Counted from the stretch's first letter, positions 1-8,681 are shown. The stretch: DNA of 64,000 nt from Nostocoides sp. (GCA_016716625.1 JADJVJ010000001.1:310001-374000), one strand, 5' to 3'. Notes: generated by a model from the letters alone, not told the origin. Translations and numbers: made by a program.

Positions 1-194
1 GTCGGGGTGGACCTGGGCGTAGCCGACGAGCCGGTCGTGGGCGTCCCGGCGGAGCACATGGTGGGCGTTCCCGCCCTCGAGGTTGAGCAGGGTGGCTTCG
101 GAGAGCGCGGCCACGCCGTCATACTCGGCGACCGCGTCGGCGAGCACACGGGCGTCGGCGGCGTCAGCGGGTGAGGGCAGTCTCGTCGGCGTCA
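1..194 (-). CDS. mshD: Mycothiol synthase (N-terminal part, cut by window edge)
   Basis: Only the first 64 codons are present, read leftwards from the ATG at 194. The residues resemble the N-terminal GNAT half of mycothiol synthase, with the family-like stretches 'GVAALSEATLLNL' and 'LVGYAQVHPD'. MshD acetylates Cys-GlcN-Ins with acetyl-CoA in the last step of mycothiol synthesis in the cytoplasm. The gene starts inside the 3' end of the upstream regulator gene (31-bp overlap), so the two are likely cotranscribed. The order regulator-mshD matches the glnR-mshD neighbourhood known in mycobacteria, which supports the call. The catalytic C-terminal half lies outside the window. Confidence 0.8.
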
Positions 195-877
195 TCGTCG
201 CTCGCCTCGGGGACGAACCGGTAGCCGACATTGCGGACCGTGCCGATGAGGGTCTCGTAGTCCGTCCCGAGTTTGGCGCGCAGCCGGCGGACGTGGACGT
301 CCACGGTGCGGGTGCCGCCGAAGTAGTCGTAGCCCCAAACCTCCTGGAGGAGTTGGCTGCGGGTGAAGACCCGGCCCGGATGCTGCGCGAGGTACTTGAG
401 CAGCTCGAACTCCTTGTAGGTCAGGTCGAGCACCCGACCGCGCAGTCGCACCGAGTAGCTGGCTTCGTCGATGAGGAGCTGACCGGAGGAGATCGGCACG
501 TCGACCTCGGCGATCCCCTTGGCGAGGGCGACCCTGCCCGTGGCGAGCCGCAGCCGCGCCTCGACCTCGGCCGGACCGGCGGTGTCGAGAAGGACATCGT
601 CGACTCCCCACTCGGCGTTGATCCCGGCGAGGCCGCCCTCGGTGACGATGGCGAGCAGGGGCACGCTGAGCCCCGTGGTGAGGATGACCCGGCAGAGGGA
701 GCGGGCGAGGGCGAGCTCGCGGCGGGCATCGACGAGGACGACATCGGCCCGTGGCGCGTCGATGAGGACGGAGGCTTCGGCCGGCATTGTGCGGACATGG
801 TGAGCGAGCAGCCCGAGCGCGGGCAGGATCTCCGTGCTCGGTGCCACCGTGTTCGTCAGGAGCAGCAGCTCAGCCAT
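164..877 (-). CDS. glnR: OmpR-type response regulator GlnR (nitrogen regulator)
   Basis: This 237-residue protein has an N-terminal receiver-like domain (about 1-115) and a C-terminal winged helix (about 130-225) with the family signature 'YFGGTRTVDVHVRRLRAKLG'. The receiver is atypical: it keeps Asp50 followed by Arg52 but lacks the usual acidic pair near the N-terminus, as in GlnR proteins that act as phosphorylation-independent dimers. GlnR controls nitrogen-assimilation genes in actinobacteria. No histidine kinase gene is adjacent, consistent with an orphan regulator. It is divergent from the MoaD-like gene with only about 20 bp between starts, and overlaps mshD at its 3' end. The function follows from family resemblance and synteny. 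Confidence 0.85.
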   Translation of the reverse strand: MAELLLLTNTVAPSTEILPALGLLAHHVRTMPAEASVLIDAPRADVVLVDARRELALARSLCRVILTTGLSVPLLAIVTEGGLAGINAEWGVDDVLLDTAGPAEVEARLRLATGRVALAKGIAEVDVPISSGQLLIDEASYSVRLRGRVLDLTYKEFELLKYLAQHPGRVFTRSQLLQEVWGYDYFGGTRTVDVHVRRLRAKLGTDYETLIGTVRNVGYRFVPEASDDDADETALTR

Positions 878-898
878 TACCCCTCAGAATAGGTGGCT

Positions 899-1195
899 AT
901 GAGCGCAGAGCCCGCGGCCCGCCAGGATGCGGCCGTCGTCACCGTCCGTTACTGGGCTGGCGCGCGGGCTGCCGCTGGGGTCGTCGAGGAGGTCGTGGAG
1001 TTCCCGATCATGGCCGGTGAGGCGCGGTTGCCCACGGTCGGTGACGTACTCACGGAGGTGAGCGCACGGCATACCGGGCTCGGTGCGGTGCTCTCGGTCT
1101 GTGCACTCCTGGTCGATGGGCACCGGGTCGAGCCGGGCGACCCGGCACCGGTCGGGGAAGTTCTCGAAGTCCTCCCGCCCTTCGCCGGGGGATGA
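899..1195 (+). CDS. MoaD/ThiS-family sulfur carrier protein
   Basis: This 98-residue protein has the beta-grasp pattern of MoaD/ThiS proteins and ends in Gly-Gly ('LPPFAGG'), the residue pair that is adenylated and thiocarboxylated. Such proteins carry sulfur for molybdopterin, thiamine or related syntheses. No partner (MoaE, ThiG, MoeB) is nearby, so the pathway is open. The ATG at 899 is preferred over the in-frame GTG at 893 because a -10-like CAGAAT at 885-890 would start a leaderless transcript near 899. A membrane protein gene follows after 7 bp and is probably cotranscribed. Confidence 0.75.
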   Translation: MSAEPAARQDAAVVTVRYWAGARAAAGVVEEVVEFPIMAGEARLPTVGDVLTEVSARHTGLGAVLSVCALLVDGHRVEPGDPAPVGEVLEVLPPFAGG

Positions 1196-1202
1196 TGCGA
1201 GG

Positions 1203-2072
1203 ATGGCGCCTGTGAGTGCCGACGGCCGGATCGACGCCCCCGAGGTGGCGCCGCCCCTGACCCGGGCGGCCCGTCGAGCCCGTGACGAGGCCCTCCTTCG
1301 GGAGCCGGTGCTCTCCCCGCTGGCCACCGTGCCACGGCCGATCGTCGCGGCCGCGAGCCTGGTCCTCGCCGCGCTTCTTGCCCTCGCCAGCGCCGTCGAC
1401 CACGCGGTGCTCGCGGCCGGGCTGGCCTGGCTCGGGCTCATCCTCGCCTGGGGGTGGCCGGCGCTGCTCGGCTCGCCGAGCCGGATGGGCTCCTCGATCG
1501 CTATCGCGGTGGCCGGGGTGCTTGCGCCGACGGCGGCTGCGGTGGCCACGCAGGCTCCGTACCTGCGCTACGTGCCGGTGGCCGTGGCGGTCGCGTTCGT
1601 CGTCATGTTCCTCCATCAACTCCTCCGACGGGACGGCCGACCCCGCCTGGTGGAGTCGCTCGGCGTCTGCGCGCTCGGGATCGGAGTGTGCACGATCGGA
1701 GCCGCCTTCGAACCGTTGCCCCGCACGGCTCAAGGCAGCGGGGTCGCGGTGGCCGCCTTCGTCGGGGCCGGGCTGTCCGCGGTCGCCGACCTCGGCTGCT
1801 CCCGCGCCGTGCTGCGCCCCTGGCTGTGGCCGGCCTCGACCGTGCTGGGTGCGGTCGGTGGCCTCAGTGCCGCCCTCGTCGGCGGCGACCTGCGTTGGTG
1901 GGCCGGGGCGCTCGTCGGGGCCTTGTGCGGGGCCATCGCGTATGCCGTGCGCCGGGTCCTGCTCGTGCTCCCGCCGATTACGGCCATCCGCTCCCAGCTC
2001 ACCACGGCCGCCGCCGGGCTTCTCGTGCTCGGGGTGGTCGCGGCGACGGTCGCGCGGCTGCTGCCCCTCTGA
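1203..2072 (+). CDS. Polytopic membrane protein of unknown function
   Basis: This 289-residue protein has a charged N-terminal segment of about 40 residues, then about eight to nine hydrophobic segments rich in Ala, Val, Leu and Gly, ending close to the C-terminus. I see no transporter or enzyme motif. It lies 7 bp downstream of the MoaD-like gene, which suggests one transcript. The ATG at 1203 is used; the in-frame GTG at 1212 has a better-spaced GCGAGG ribosome site and may be the real start. The function is unknown. Confidence 0.65.
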   Translation: MAPVSADGRIDAPEVAPPLTRAARRARDEALLREPVLSPLATVPRPIVAAASLVLAALLALASAVDHAVLAAGLAWLGLILAWGWPALLGSPSRMGSSIAIAVAGVLAPTAAAVATQAPYLRYVPVAVAVAFVVMFLHQLLRRDGRPRLVESLGVCALGIGVCTIGAAFEPLPRTAQGSGVAVAAFVGAGLSAVADLGCSRAVLRPWLWPASTVLGAVGGLSAALVGGDLRWWAGALVGALCGAIAYAVRRVLLVLPPITAIRSQLTTAAAGLLVLGVVAATVARLLPL

Positions 2073-2102
2073 GGCTGCTCTCCCGGGCGTGCTGCTCGCG
2101 CG

Positions 2103-2477
2103 TCAGTAGACCAGGGCCAGGACTCCGTCACGCAGGATCTCCTCGACGAAACTCACCGCCCCGCGGATCTCGATCCCCTCGAGCAGGGCCTCGCCCGCCA
2201 GGCCGCGCCGGGCCGCGCACTGACCGCAGAGCGTGACCCGTCCGCCACCAATGACCGCATCGAGCAGGTCGACGGCCGGGGCGGCGTGCTCGAGCGCGAG
2301 GGTCTGCGCCCTGCCGGGAACCGCCAGCCAGGACGCCTCCCCGGTGAGCCACAGCGACACCTCGGCTCCGGCAGTCAGGGCTGTGGCGGCGACGGTGAGG
2401 CCCTGGTTGAGCCGTTCGAGCGCCTCGGCGCCGCAGGTGATCTTGACGACGAGTGCGCGAGGCGAGGGGGACGGCAT
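2103..2477 (-). CDS. DsrE-family protein
   Basis: This 124-residue cytoplasmic protein has the DsrE/DsrF-like fold pattern: an early 'LVVKITCGAEALERLNQGL' strand-helix, a mid-protein 'VSLWLTGEASWL' segment and a late 'VTLCGQCAARRGL' with a Cys-X2-Cys pair where sulfur-relay relatives carry an active cysteine. A sulfurtransferase-like or small-molecule binding role is possible but unproven. It is divergent from the nitrobindin-like gene, with 23 bp between the start codons, so both promoters must overlap. Confidence 0.7.
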   Translation of the reverse strand: MPSPSPRALVVKITCGAEALERLNQGLTVAATALTAGAEVSLWLTGEASWLAVPGRAQTLALEHAAPAVDLLDAVIGGGRVTLCGQCAARRGLAGEALLEGIEIRGAVSFVEEILRDGVLALVY

Positions 2478-2500
2478 ACCGGCAAGGCTACGATCACGAC

Positions 2501-3010
2501 GTGGTCTTCACCCTCGACACCTCGATGCACCCCGACCTCGCCAACCTCGCCTGGCTCATCGGCCGGTGGGAGGGAGTCGGTGTCGTCGGCTACCCGACGA
2601 TCGAGTCCCGCCAGTTCGGTCAAGAGATCGTGTGCACCCACGACGGGCGGCCGTTCCTCGAATGGCATTCGCACACATGGCTGCTCGACGAGGCCGGCAA
2701 GAAAGTCCGCCCGCTCGCAACCGAACTGGGCATCTGGCGCCCGCAGGAACCAGGCCCCGACGGCACGAACGTCGAGCTGCTCCTCACCCACCCCACCGGG
2801 TTCGTCGAAATGTATGCCGGCAAGGCCGAGCCGGCGAAGGTGGAGTTGCGCACCGATGGGGTCATGCGCTCGCCCTCGGCCAAGGAGTATGTCGCCGGCA
2901 CTCGGCTCTATGGGCTCGTGGAGTCCAAGCTCATGTGGGTGATGGACATGGCAGCCATGGGGGTGCCGATGACCTCGCATGTGTCCGCCGAACTGCGCCG
3001 GGTCGAGTGA
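2501..3010 (+). CDS. Nitrobindin-like heme-binding beta-barrel protein (FABP family)
   Basis: This 169-residue protein matches the actinobacterial nitrobindin/FABP-like family (DUF1794 type). It has the G-X-W-X-G-X-G motif ('GRWEGVG') near residue 25 and a C-terminal 'TSHVSAELRRVE' with the conserved His that ligates heme iron in nitrobindins. The known members bind ferric heme and isomerise peroxynitrite or bind NO. The GTG at 2501 is chosen because it sits just before the conserved 'MHPDLANLAWLIGRW' region and upstream in-frame sequence overlaps the divergent DsrE gene. It converges on the LCP gene with 10 bp between stops. Confidence 0.8.
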   Translation: MVFTLDTSMHPDLANLAWLIGRWEGVGVVGYPTIESRQFGQEIVCTHDGRPFLEWHSHTWLLDEAGKKVRPLATELGIWRPQEPGPDGTNVELLLTHPTGFVEMYAGKAEPAKVELRTDGVMRSPSAKEYVAGTRLYGLVESKLMWVMDMAAMGVPMTSHVSAELRRVE

Positions 3011-3020
3011 GGCGTTTGCG

Positions 3021-4031
3021 CTAGGGAGTGACGGTGACGTCGCTCCACTGGTCAAGGGTGTCGTTGCGGATGTGCTCCCCGAGCTCGGCCATCCGGATCT
3101 CGTCCACGATGTCGATCGACCCGGCGGTGGGGTCCATCCCGAACCCGGAGAACGGTGCGGTGATGAAGACAATGTCCCGGCCGCGCACGTCGCGCAGCGA
3201 GAACGCATACTCGCGCATGATCCCGGTCGTGAAGCCCTTGTCGACGACGAGGTTGCGGGTGGCGGCGTCGGTGAGGTCGAGGATGCGGGCGGGACTGGTC
3301 AGGGTGTCCTTGCTGATCGCCTTGGTCATCAGGGCCTTGATGAACGCCATCTGCCGGCGGCCGCGGGAGATGTCGCCCTCACTGAGCTGGTAGCGCTCCC
3401 GGACGAAGGCGAGGGCCTGCTCCCCGTTGAGGTCGTTCCAACCCTGCCGGATGACGACCGTGCCGCCGTTGCCGGTCCCATTGCTCGCCTCCTCGGCGTA
3501 GACCCGGACCCCACCGACGGCGTCGGTCATCGCCTGGAACCCCTCGAAGTCGGTCTTGGCGACGTGGTCGATCTTGATGCCGAGGAGGTTCTGCACGGTC
3601 TGGATGAGCAGCGGCGCCCCACCGAAGGCGTACGAGGCGTTGATCTTGTTCCGGCCGCGTCCGGGGATGGCGACGTACAGGTCGCGGGGGAGGTGGATGA
3701 GATAGACGGCGCTGCGGTCCTCGGGCAGGTGGGCGAGCACGATGACATCGGAGCGGGCCGTGCTCTCCCCGGGGCGGGCGTCCGAGCCGACGATGAGCAC
3801 ATTGACCCCGGCGCCGGGGGGGACCGCGACCGGCGACCCGGCATCGTCCACGGGTCCCTGGGTGGGCAGCACGAGTTCGCGTTTGACGTTGGTGTCGATG
3901 GTCCGGTTGAGCCACCAGGCGAAACCCGCGACGGTGGACACCAGGACGGCGACGAGGACGAGCAGGGCGATCAGGGCCTTGCGGCCGCGCCGAGACCTCT
4001 TGGCGCGCTCCTGGTTCTCCTGCGACGGCAC
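3021..4031 (-). CDS. LytR-CpsA-Psr (LCP) family cell-wall glycopolymer ligase
   Basis: This 336-residue protein has a short basic cytoplasmic N-terminus, one membrane segment (about 19-42) and an extracellular LCP domain. Conserved LCP pieces are 'VLIVGSDARPGE', 'RSDVIVLAH', 'LPRDLYVAIPG', 'NKINASYAFGG' and a late 'FVRERYQ..GDISRGRRQ' arginine-rich segment. These residues bind polyprenyl pyrophosphate in the family, which attaches teichoic acid, arabinogalactan or capsule-like polymers to peptidoglycan. It is divergent from the Fur-family gene with 40 bp between starts. The attached polymer cannot be told from sequence. Confidence 0.88.
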   Translation of the reverse strand: MPSQENQERAKRSRRGRKALIALLVLVAVLVSTVAGFAWWLNRTIDTNVKRELVLPTQGPVDDAGSPVAVPPGAGVNVLIVGSDARPGESTARSDVIVLAHLPEDRSAVYLIHLPRDLYVAIPGRGRNKINASYAFGGAPLLIQTVQNLLGIKIDHVAKTDFEGFQAMTDAVGGVRVYAEEASNGTGNGGTVVIRQGWNDLNGEQALAFVRERYQLSEGDISRGRRQMAFIKALMTKAISKDTLTSPARILDLTDAATRNLVVDKGFTTGIMREYAFSLRDVRGRDIVFITAPFSGFGMDPTAGSIDIVDEIRMAELGEHIRNDTLDQWSDVTVTP

Positions 4032-4054
4032 GCCAGGAGTCTAAGTCGGCCACC

Positions 4055-4065
4055 CGGCATACAGT
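4055..4065 (+). promoter_or_regulatory. Predicted -10 element of the Fur-family gene, formed partly by a CGGCATAC octamer
   Basis: TACAGT at 4060-4065 lies 6 bp before the ATG at 4072, so the transcript probably begins at or next to the start codon. The hexamer overlaps the octamer CGGCATAC at 4055-4062. This is inferred from spacing only. Confidence 0.4.
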
Positions 4066-4071
4066 GGACTG

Positions 4072-4491
4072 ATGAGCGAGCTTCGGGAACTGCTGCGGGC
4101 GCGCGGGATGCGGCTGACCCCGCAGCGTGCCCGCGTCCTGGAAGCCCTGCGCACGCTCGGACACGGGTCCCCGGAGCAGATCGCCGAGGCGGTGGGGCGG
4201 GACGGCGGGTCGGTGCTACCGGCCTCGACGGTGTACCGGGCGCTGGAGAGTCTCTCCGAGCTCGGTCTCATCGGACACACGCACGTCGACCACCGCACCC
4301 CGAGCTATCACCTGGCCGAGCACGCGACCCACCTGCATGTGTCCTGCCGCCGGTGCGGTTGGATCGGTGAGGTGCCGCTCTCGGCCGCTGACGAACTCGT
4401 CGATCGGCTCCGGGACACCCTCGGGTTCTCGGCCGATGTCGCGCACGCGGCCATCCACGGCCTCTGCCGCGACTGCGCGGGGGCGTCATGA
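4072..4491 (+). CDS. Fur-family transcriptional regulator (Zur/FurB-like)
   Basis: This 139-residue protein has the Fur winged helix (about 1-80, 'RLTPQRARVLEAL' and 'PASTVYRALESLSELGLI') followed by a dimerisation domain with 'HLHVSCRRCG' and 'GLCRDC', whose four cysteines form the structural zinc site of Fur proteins. The missing Fe-regulator histidine signature and short length suggest a Zur-type sensor, but metal specificity cannot be fixed. It overlaps the ygfZ start by 4 bp (ATGA), so the two are translationally coupled. Confidence 0.85.
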   Translation: MSELRELLRARGMRLTPQRARVLEALRTLGHGSPEQIAEAVGRDGGSVLPASTVYRALESLSELGLIGHTHVDHRTPSYHLAEHATHLHVSCRRCGWIGEVPLSAADELVDRLRDTLGFSADVAHAAIHGLCRDCAGAS

Positions 4492-5513
4492 CCTCGCCGC
4501 TGCTCGACCGCCCCGGCGCGGTCCCGGGGGAGGGTGTGGACGCGGGGGTGGCCGCACACTATGGCGACCCGATGCGCGAGCAGCGCCTGCTCGCCTCGGG
4601 TGCGGCCTGCGTGGACCTCTCCCACCGCGGGGTGCTCACCGTGACGGGCCCGGACCGGTTGACCTGGCTCAACTCGATGACCACGCAGCTGCTGCTGGGT
4701 CTGGAGCCAGGGGAGTCACGCGAGTCGCTCGTCCTCTCCCCGCACGGACACATCGAGCATGCCCTCCATCTCGTCGACGACGGTGAGACCACCTGGCTTT
4801 CAGTCGAGCCGGGTACCGCCGAGGCGCTCCGCGGATGGCTGGACTCGATGCGGTTCATGCTGCGGGTCGAGGTCAACGACGTGACGCCGTCGTATGCCGT
4901 GCTGGGTGAGGCCGTTGCCGAGCCGACCTCGGGGGATGGGCCGCTGGCGTGGGTGGATCCGTGGCCGGGGCTTGTCGGAGACACCGCGGCATACGGCCCC
5001 GTGGAGGGGCACGCCGGGCAGGGATGGCGCTGGCGCGAACTTCTCGTCCCGCGGGGTGAGCTGGCGGCGTTCGTCGGCGAGCGGCCCCTTGCCGGGACCT
5101 GGGCCATGGAGGCGCTTCGGGTGGCGGCCTGGCGGCCGCGGCTCGGTCGAGAGACCGATCATCGGACCATCCCGCACGAGCTGGACTGGCTGCGGACGGC
5201 GGTGCACCTGCGCAAGGGGTGTTACCGGGGGCAGGAGACCATCGCCCGGGTCAAGAACCTCGGTCGGCCGCCGCGACGAATCGTCGCGCTCGATCTCGAC
5301 GGGTCCGAGCATGTGCTTCCGGAACCCGGTGCGGTCATCGAACGCGACGGTCGGGCCATCGGGCGGGTGACCAGCGTTGCCCGGCACTTCGAGGAGGGCC
5401 CGCTGGCGCTCGCCGTGGTCAAACGGAACACTCCCGTGGACATCGAACTGCTCGTGCCGCTCGCCGACGGTGGGGTTGTTTCTGGAGCGCAACGGGTCAT
5501 CGTCGCTCCCTGA
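4488..5513 (+). CDS. ygfZ: YgfZ/GcvT-like folate-binding protein
   Basis: This 341-residue protein has the aminomethyltransferase-like fold and the diagnostic motif 'KGCYRGQE' near residue 245, whose Cys is essential in YgfZ. YgfZ uses a folate to help assemble or repair certain iron-sulfur clusters. Early residues 'VDLSHRGVLTVTGPDRLTWL' match the family's N-terminal strand region. Coupling to a Fur-family metalloregulator by a 4-bp overlap fits a role in iron or metal homeostasis, though that link is inferred. Confidence 0.88.
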   Translation: MTSPLLDRPGAVPGEGVDAGVAAHYGDPMREQRLLASGAACVDLSHRGVLTVTGPDRLTWLNSMTTQLLLGLEPGESRESLVLSPHGHIEHALHLVDDGETTWLSVEPGTAEALRGWLDSMRFMLRVEVNDVTPSYAVLGEAVAEPTSGDGPLAWVDPWPGLVGDTAAYGPVEGHAGQGWRWRELLVPRGELAAFVGERPLAGTWAMEALRVAAWRPRLGRETDHRTIPHELDWLRTAVHLRKGCYRGQETIARVKNLGRPPRRIVALDLDGSEHVLPEPGAVIERDGRAIGRVTSVARHFEEGPLALAVVKRNTPVDIELLVPLADGGVVSGAQRVIVAP

Positions 5514-5614
5514 GCCGGCGCCGTCGTCCACAGCGGCTGGTCCCGTGGTGGCCTCGTCCACACCGGTAGGGCGTGGCATTGCTGCTGAGGCGCGCGCTCG
5601 GAAGGGTGCTCGCC

Positions 5615-6385
5615 ATGGAATCCGCCGAGGTGCTCACCGTCATCGGGGCGTCCGGGGGCCTCGGGGCGTCCACCCTGAGCGCCGCCCTCGTGCGCCGGTG
5701 GACGGCCCGGTCCGAGGTCTGTGTCCTCATCGACGGCGACCTCACCGGCGGCGGGGCCGAGGTGACCACCGCCATCGAGCACCGGGAGGGTGTGCGGTGG
5801 GTCGACCTGCGTGATGTCGTGGGATCCGTCGATGGCCGCAGGCTCGTTGCCGCACTTCCGGGGATCGAGGGTGGCCGGGTCCTCTCCGCGGGGGGACGTG
5901 GGCCCATGCTGCGTTCCGAGGTGGGTGTGGCTGCCTGCACCGATGTCTTCGACTCGCTGCGGGGCGCGGGGATGCCGCTCGTCGTCGACCTGCCGCGGTG
6001 GAGCCCGCTGCGCCCGAGGGTGCTCGCGGCCACGACCCACCTGCTGCTGCTCTCCGGCCTGAGCACCCGAGCCCTGGCGGACCTCGACGCGCTGGTCCGG
6101 GAGTTGGAAGACGGCTGGGCTGCCAACGTCGCACCGGCGTACCGGGTTGGGGTGGTGACCCGCGGCCGACGGATCGGGTCCGAGGTCATCGACGCCATCG
6201 AGGGACATCTCGGCGTCCCGCACCTCGCCCATGTCGCCGACGACCGCAGGGTGGCTGCTGCGGCCGAACGCGGGGAATGGCCGGGGTCGTTACGCGACGG
6301 CTTGCGGGCCACGGCCGAGGCCATCCTCGACCGGGTCGGGGTCCGGCATACGCCAGGTGTTCGGGCGGGAGAGGTGGCCTCGTGA
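5615..6385 (+). CDS. CpaE/SSD-like ParA-family ATPase of the Tad locus
   Basis: This 256-residue protein begins with a ParA/MinD-type nucleotide fold whose P-loop is 'GASGGLGAST', lacking the usual lysines, as in actinobacterial septum-site-determining proteins found beside tadA. CpaE-like proteins position the Tad machinery in the cell. The ATG at 5615 is preferred because GGAAGGG at 5600-5606 is a well-spaced ribosome site; a GTG at 5573 would add 14 residues. Its stop overlaps the GTG of tadA by 4 bp. Without the catalytic lysine, ATP hydrolysis is doubtful. Confidence 0.75.
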   Translation: MESAEVLTVIGASGGLGASTLSAALVRRWTARSEVCVLIDGDLTGGGAEVTTAIEHREGVRWVDLRDVVGSVDGRRLVAALPGIEGGRVLSAGGRGPMLRSEVGVAACTDVFDSLRGAGMPLVVDLPRWSPLRPRVLAATTHLLLLSGLSTRALADLDALVRELEDGWAANVAPAYRVGVVTRGRRIGSEVIDAIEGHLGVPHLAHVADDRRVAAAAERGEWPGSLRDGLRATAEAILDRVGVRHTPGVRAGEVAS

Positions 6386-7569
6386 GTCGGATTGCCGCGG
6401 GGGTCGGGGGAGCGGTCCTCGCCGGCGCGATCGCACGCGGTGCGGCACCGTCACCGGAGGTCATCGCCGAGGTGGCGCGCAGCGAGGAGTTGCGGTTGGG
6501 GGCGACCGGGGCCGCCCGGGTCGCCGACCGGCTCCGCGAGGACCTGCTCGGGCTCGGTCCGCTGGAGGAGTTCGCCCGGATTCCGGGGGTCACCGACGTC
6601 CTCGTCAACGGCGACGGCTCGGTGTGGGTGGATCGGGGTAATGGGGTCGAGCGGGCCACGAGGTCGCTCGATCCGGCCACGGTGAGGCCGCTGGCGGTCC
6701 GGCTGGCGGGGGTCGCCGGGCGCCGACTGGACGAGGCCCAGCCGTGGGTTGACGGCCTGCTGCCGGGACGGGTTCGGCTGCACGCGCTGCTGCCACCGCT
6801 CGCCGTGGGCGGGGTGTGCTTGAGCCTGCGAGTGCCTCGGGTGGCTCCGGCGGGCCTGGCGGACCTCGTCGGCTGTGGCCTGCTCGCGCCGGCGCTGGCG
6901 CCCACGGTCCGCGAGGTCCTCGACGCGCGCCTGTCCTTCCTGGTCGTTGGTGGCACCGGCGCCGGGAAGACGACCCTTCTCGCCGGGCTGCTCTCGGCGT
7001 GCGCACGTCAGGAGCGGATCGTCATCATCGAAGACGTCCTCGAACTTGCTCCCGGCCACCCGCACGTGCTCTCCCTGCAGTGCCGGGCCGCGAACATCGA
7101 GGGAGCGGGGGCGGTCTCGATGACCGACCTGGTGCGTCAGGCCCTGCGGATGCGGCCGGACCGGCTCGTCGTCGGGGAGGTCCGTGGCCCGGAGTTGCGC
7201 GACCTGCTCCAGGCCCTCAACACCGGACATGAGGGTGGGGCCGGGACGTTGCACGCCAACTCCGTCGCCGACGTCCCGGCGCGGTGCGAGGCGCTGGGCG
7301 CGCTCGCCGGACTGGACCGGGCTGCGGTTCATGCCCAGTTGCGGGGCGCGGTGTCCGTCGTGTTCGGCGTGGCGCAGCGCGGTGCGGTGCGTTCGGTGAC
7401 CGAGGTGGGGGTGGTCGACGCGGTCGATGGGGAGGTTGTGGTGCGCCGAGCCCTTGCGATCAAGGACGGCGTGGTCGTGGCCGGTCCGGGCGCGGACCTG
7501 CTCGATGAGTTGCTGCGTGGTGGTGCGGCCGGTGATCTGCCGCTGGCCGAGTCCTCGGGGCCACCGTGA
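6382..7569 (+). CDS. tadA: Tad secretion ATPase TadA/CpaF
   Basis: This 395-residue protein is a type II/IV secretion ATPase of the CpaF class. It has 'GVTDVLVNGDGSVWVDRG' in the N-terminal domain, the Walker A motif 'GGTGAGKTT' near residue 190, an Asp-box 'IVIIEDVLEL', the Walker B-like 'RMRPDRLVVGEVRGPE' and the His box 'LNTGHEGGAGTLHAN'. It powers assembly of a Flp-like pilus or secretion apparatus at the inner face of the membrane. The GTG at 6382 overlaps the preceding gene by 4 bp, and its stop overlaps tadBC by 4 bp. Length and motifs look intact. Confidence 0.92.
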   Translation: MSRIAAGVGGAVLAGAIARGAAPSPEVIAEVARSEELRLGATGAARVADRLREDLLGLGPLEEFARIPGVTDVLVNGDGSVWVDRGNGVERATRSLDPATVRPLAVRLAGVAGRRLDEAQPWVDGLLPGRVRLHALLPPLAVGGVCLSLRVPRVAPAGLADLVGCGLLAPALAPTVREVLDARLSFLVVGGTGAGKTTLLAGLLSACARQERIVIIEDVLELAPGHPHVLSLQCRAANIEGAGAVSMTDLVRQALRMRPDRLVVGEVRGPELRDLLQALNTGHEGGAGTLHANSVADVPARCEALGALAGLDRAAVHAQLRGAVSVVFGVAQRGAVRSVTEVGVVDAVDGEVVVRRALAIKDGVVVAGPGADLLDELLRGGAAGDLPLAESSGPP

Positions 7570-8681
7570 CGCCTGCGACAGGTTCGGGGCTGTGGCTTGC
7601 TCTCGCGGGCGGGATCGTGGTCGCCGTCGGTTCAGTGCTCTGGGGTGGCGGGGCCGCCCTGCCCTCGACCTGGCGGCGTGCCGCCGGATCGGGTGGCGCA
7701 GGGTGGGGGCGTGGCGGCGAGGTGGGGCGGTGGAGGTTTCGGGGCCGGAGCAGAGCGGCGATCGATGCCGACGTGGCCGAGGCAGCCGAGCTGACCGCGC
7801 TCTGTCTGGACGCCGGCCTCACCGTGCCGGCGGCTCTGCAGTTGATCCCCCGGGCCGAGGAACTGCTCGCGCACCCGGAGGCGGGCGACATTCTCGGCTG
7901 GAGCTGGACGCTGGCCGAGCGGCTCGGCGTGCCCATCGCCGACGCCACCCGGGTCGCGGCACAGGATCTGCGAGCGCGCTCGGAGCGGGCCGTCCAGGCC
8001 CAAACGTTGGCCGCGGGACCGAAGGCCTCGATGGGGCTGCTCGCCGCCCTCCCGGTCGTGGGCCCCCTCCTGGCGGTTCTCATCGGGGTGCCGGTGGCGG
8101 AGGTCTACGGGTCGCCAGTGGCGCTCGCCGGCTGGGGCGTCGGGATCTGCCTGGCCGCCATAGGGTGGCGGTGGGGGCGACGGATCCTGGCCAAGGCGCT
8201 CGCCCCGCGAACCGTGCGCCTGCTCACGGGCAGTCGCGCCAGCGTCTTGGAAGTGGCCAGCGCCAGCCGGATGTTGGCTCTCGGGCTGCGTTCGGGCATC
8301 GGGTCCGTTGAGGCTCTCGAGGCGGTTGCCGCACTTGAGGAGCCGGGTGTGGAGTCCGTTGTTGGGGACCTCGGCAGCGTCGCGTCGGCGTTGCGGTGGG
8401 GCCGCTCGGCGCCGGAGGCGTGGTCGATGCTCGACGAGGCGTGGCAGCCGGTGGCCCTCCTCTGGACGGTGGCCGGGGTGGCCGGGGCGGCCCCGGCGGC
8501 GCTCATCGAGGCGGCGGCCGGTCGGGTGGTCGCGGCCGAGTCGGCGCGCACGGCCGCAGCGGTGCAGCGGGCCTCGGTGCACCTTGTGCTCCCGCTCGGT
8601 GCGTGCTTCCTGCCAGCGTTCCTGCTCACGACCATCGTGCCGGTGGTCACCCAGACCGCGGGGGCGCTGCTGGCGGGGTGA
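7566..8681 (+). CDS. TadB-TadC-like fused membrane protein
   Basis: This 371-residue protein carries two type II secretion F-like (T2SF) segments in tandem. The first (about 65-165) has 'ELTALCLDAGLTVPAALQL' and 'GPKASMGLLAALPVVGPLL'; the second (about 220-370) has 'LEVASASRMLALGLRSGIG', 'WGRSAPEAWSML' and 'LPLGACFLPAFLLTTIVPVV'. TadB and TadC are usually separate platform proteins of similar size; here one compressed polypeptide appears to supply both. It is coupled to tadA by a 4-bp GTGA overlap. The N-terminal half is short, so loss of part of TadB rather than a full fusion is possible. Confidence 0.7.
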   Translation: MTPATGSGLWLALAGGIVVAVGSVLWGGGAALPSTWRRAAGSGGAGWGRGGEVGRWRFRGRSRAAIDADVAEAAELTALCLDAGLTVPAALQLIPRAEELLAHPEAGDILGWSWTLAERLGVPIADATRVAAQDLRARSERAVQAQTLAAGPKASMGLLAALPVVGPLLAVLIGVPVAEVYGSPVALAGWGVGICLAAIGWRWGRRILAKALAPRTVRLLTGSRASVLEVASASRMLALGLRSGIGSVEALEAVAALEEPGVESVVGDLGSVASALRWGRSAPEAWSMLDEAWQPVALLWTVAGVAGAAPAALIEAAAGRVVAAESARTAAAVQRASVHLVLPLGACFLPAFLLTTIVPVVTQTAGALLAG

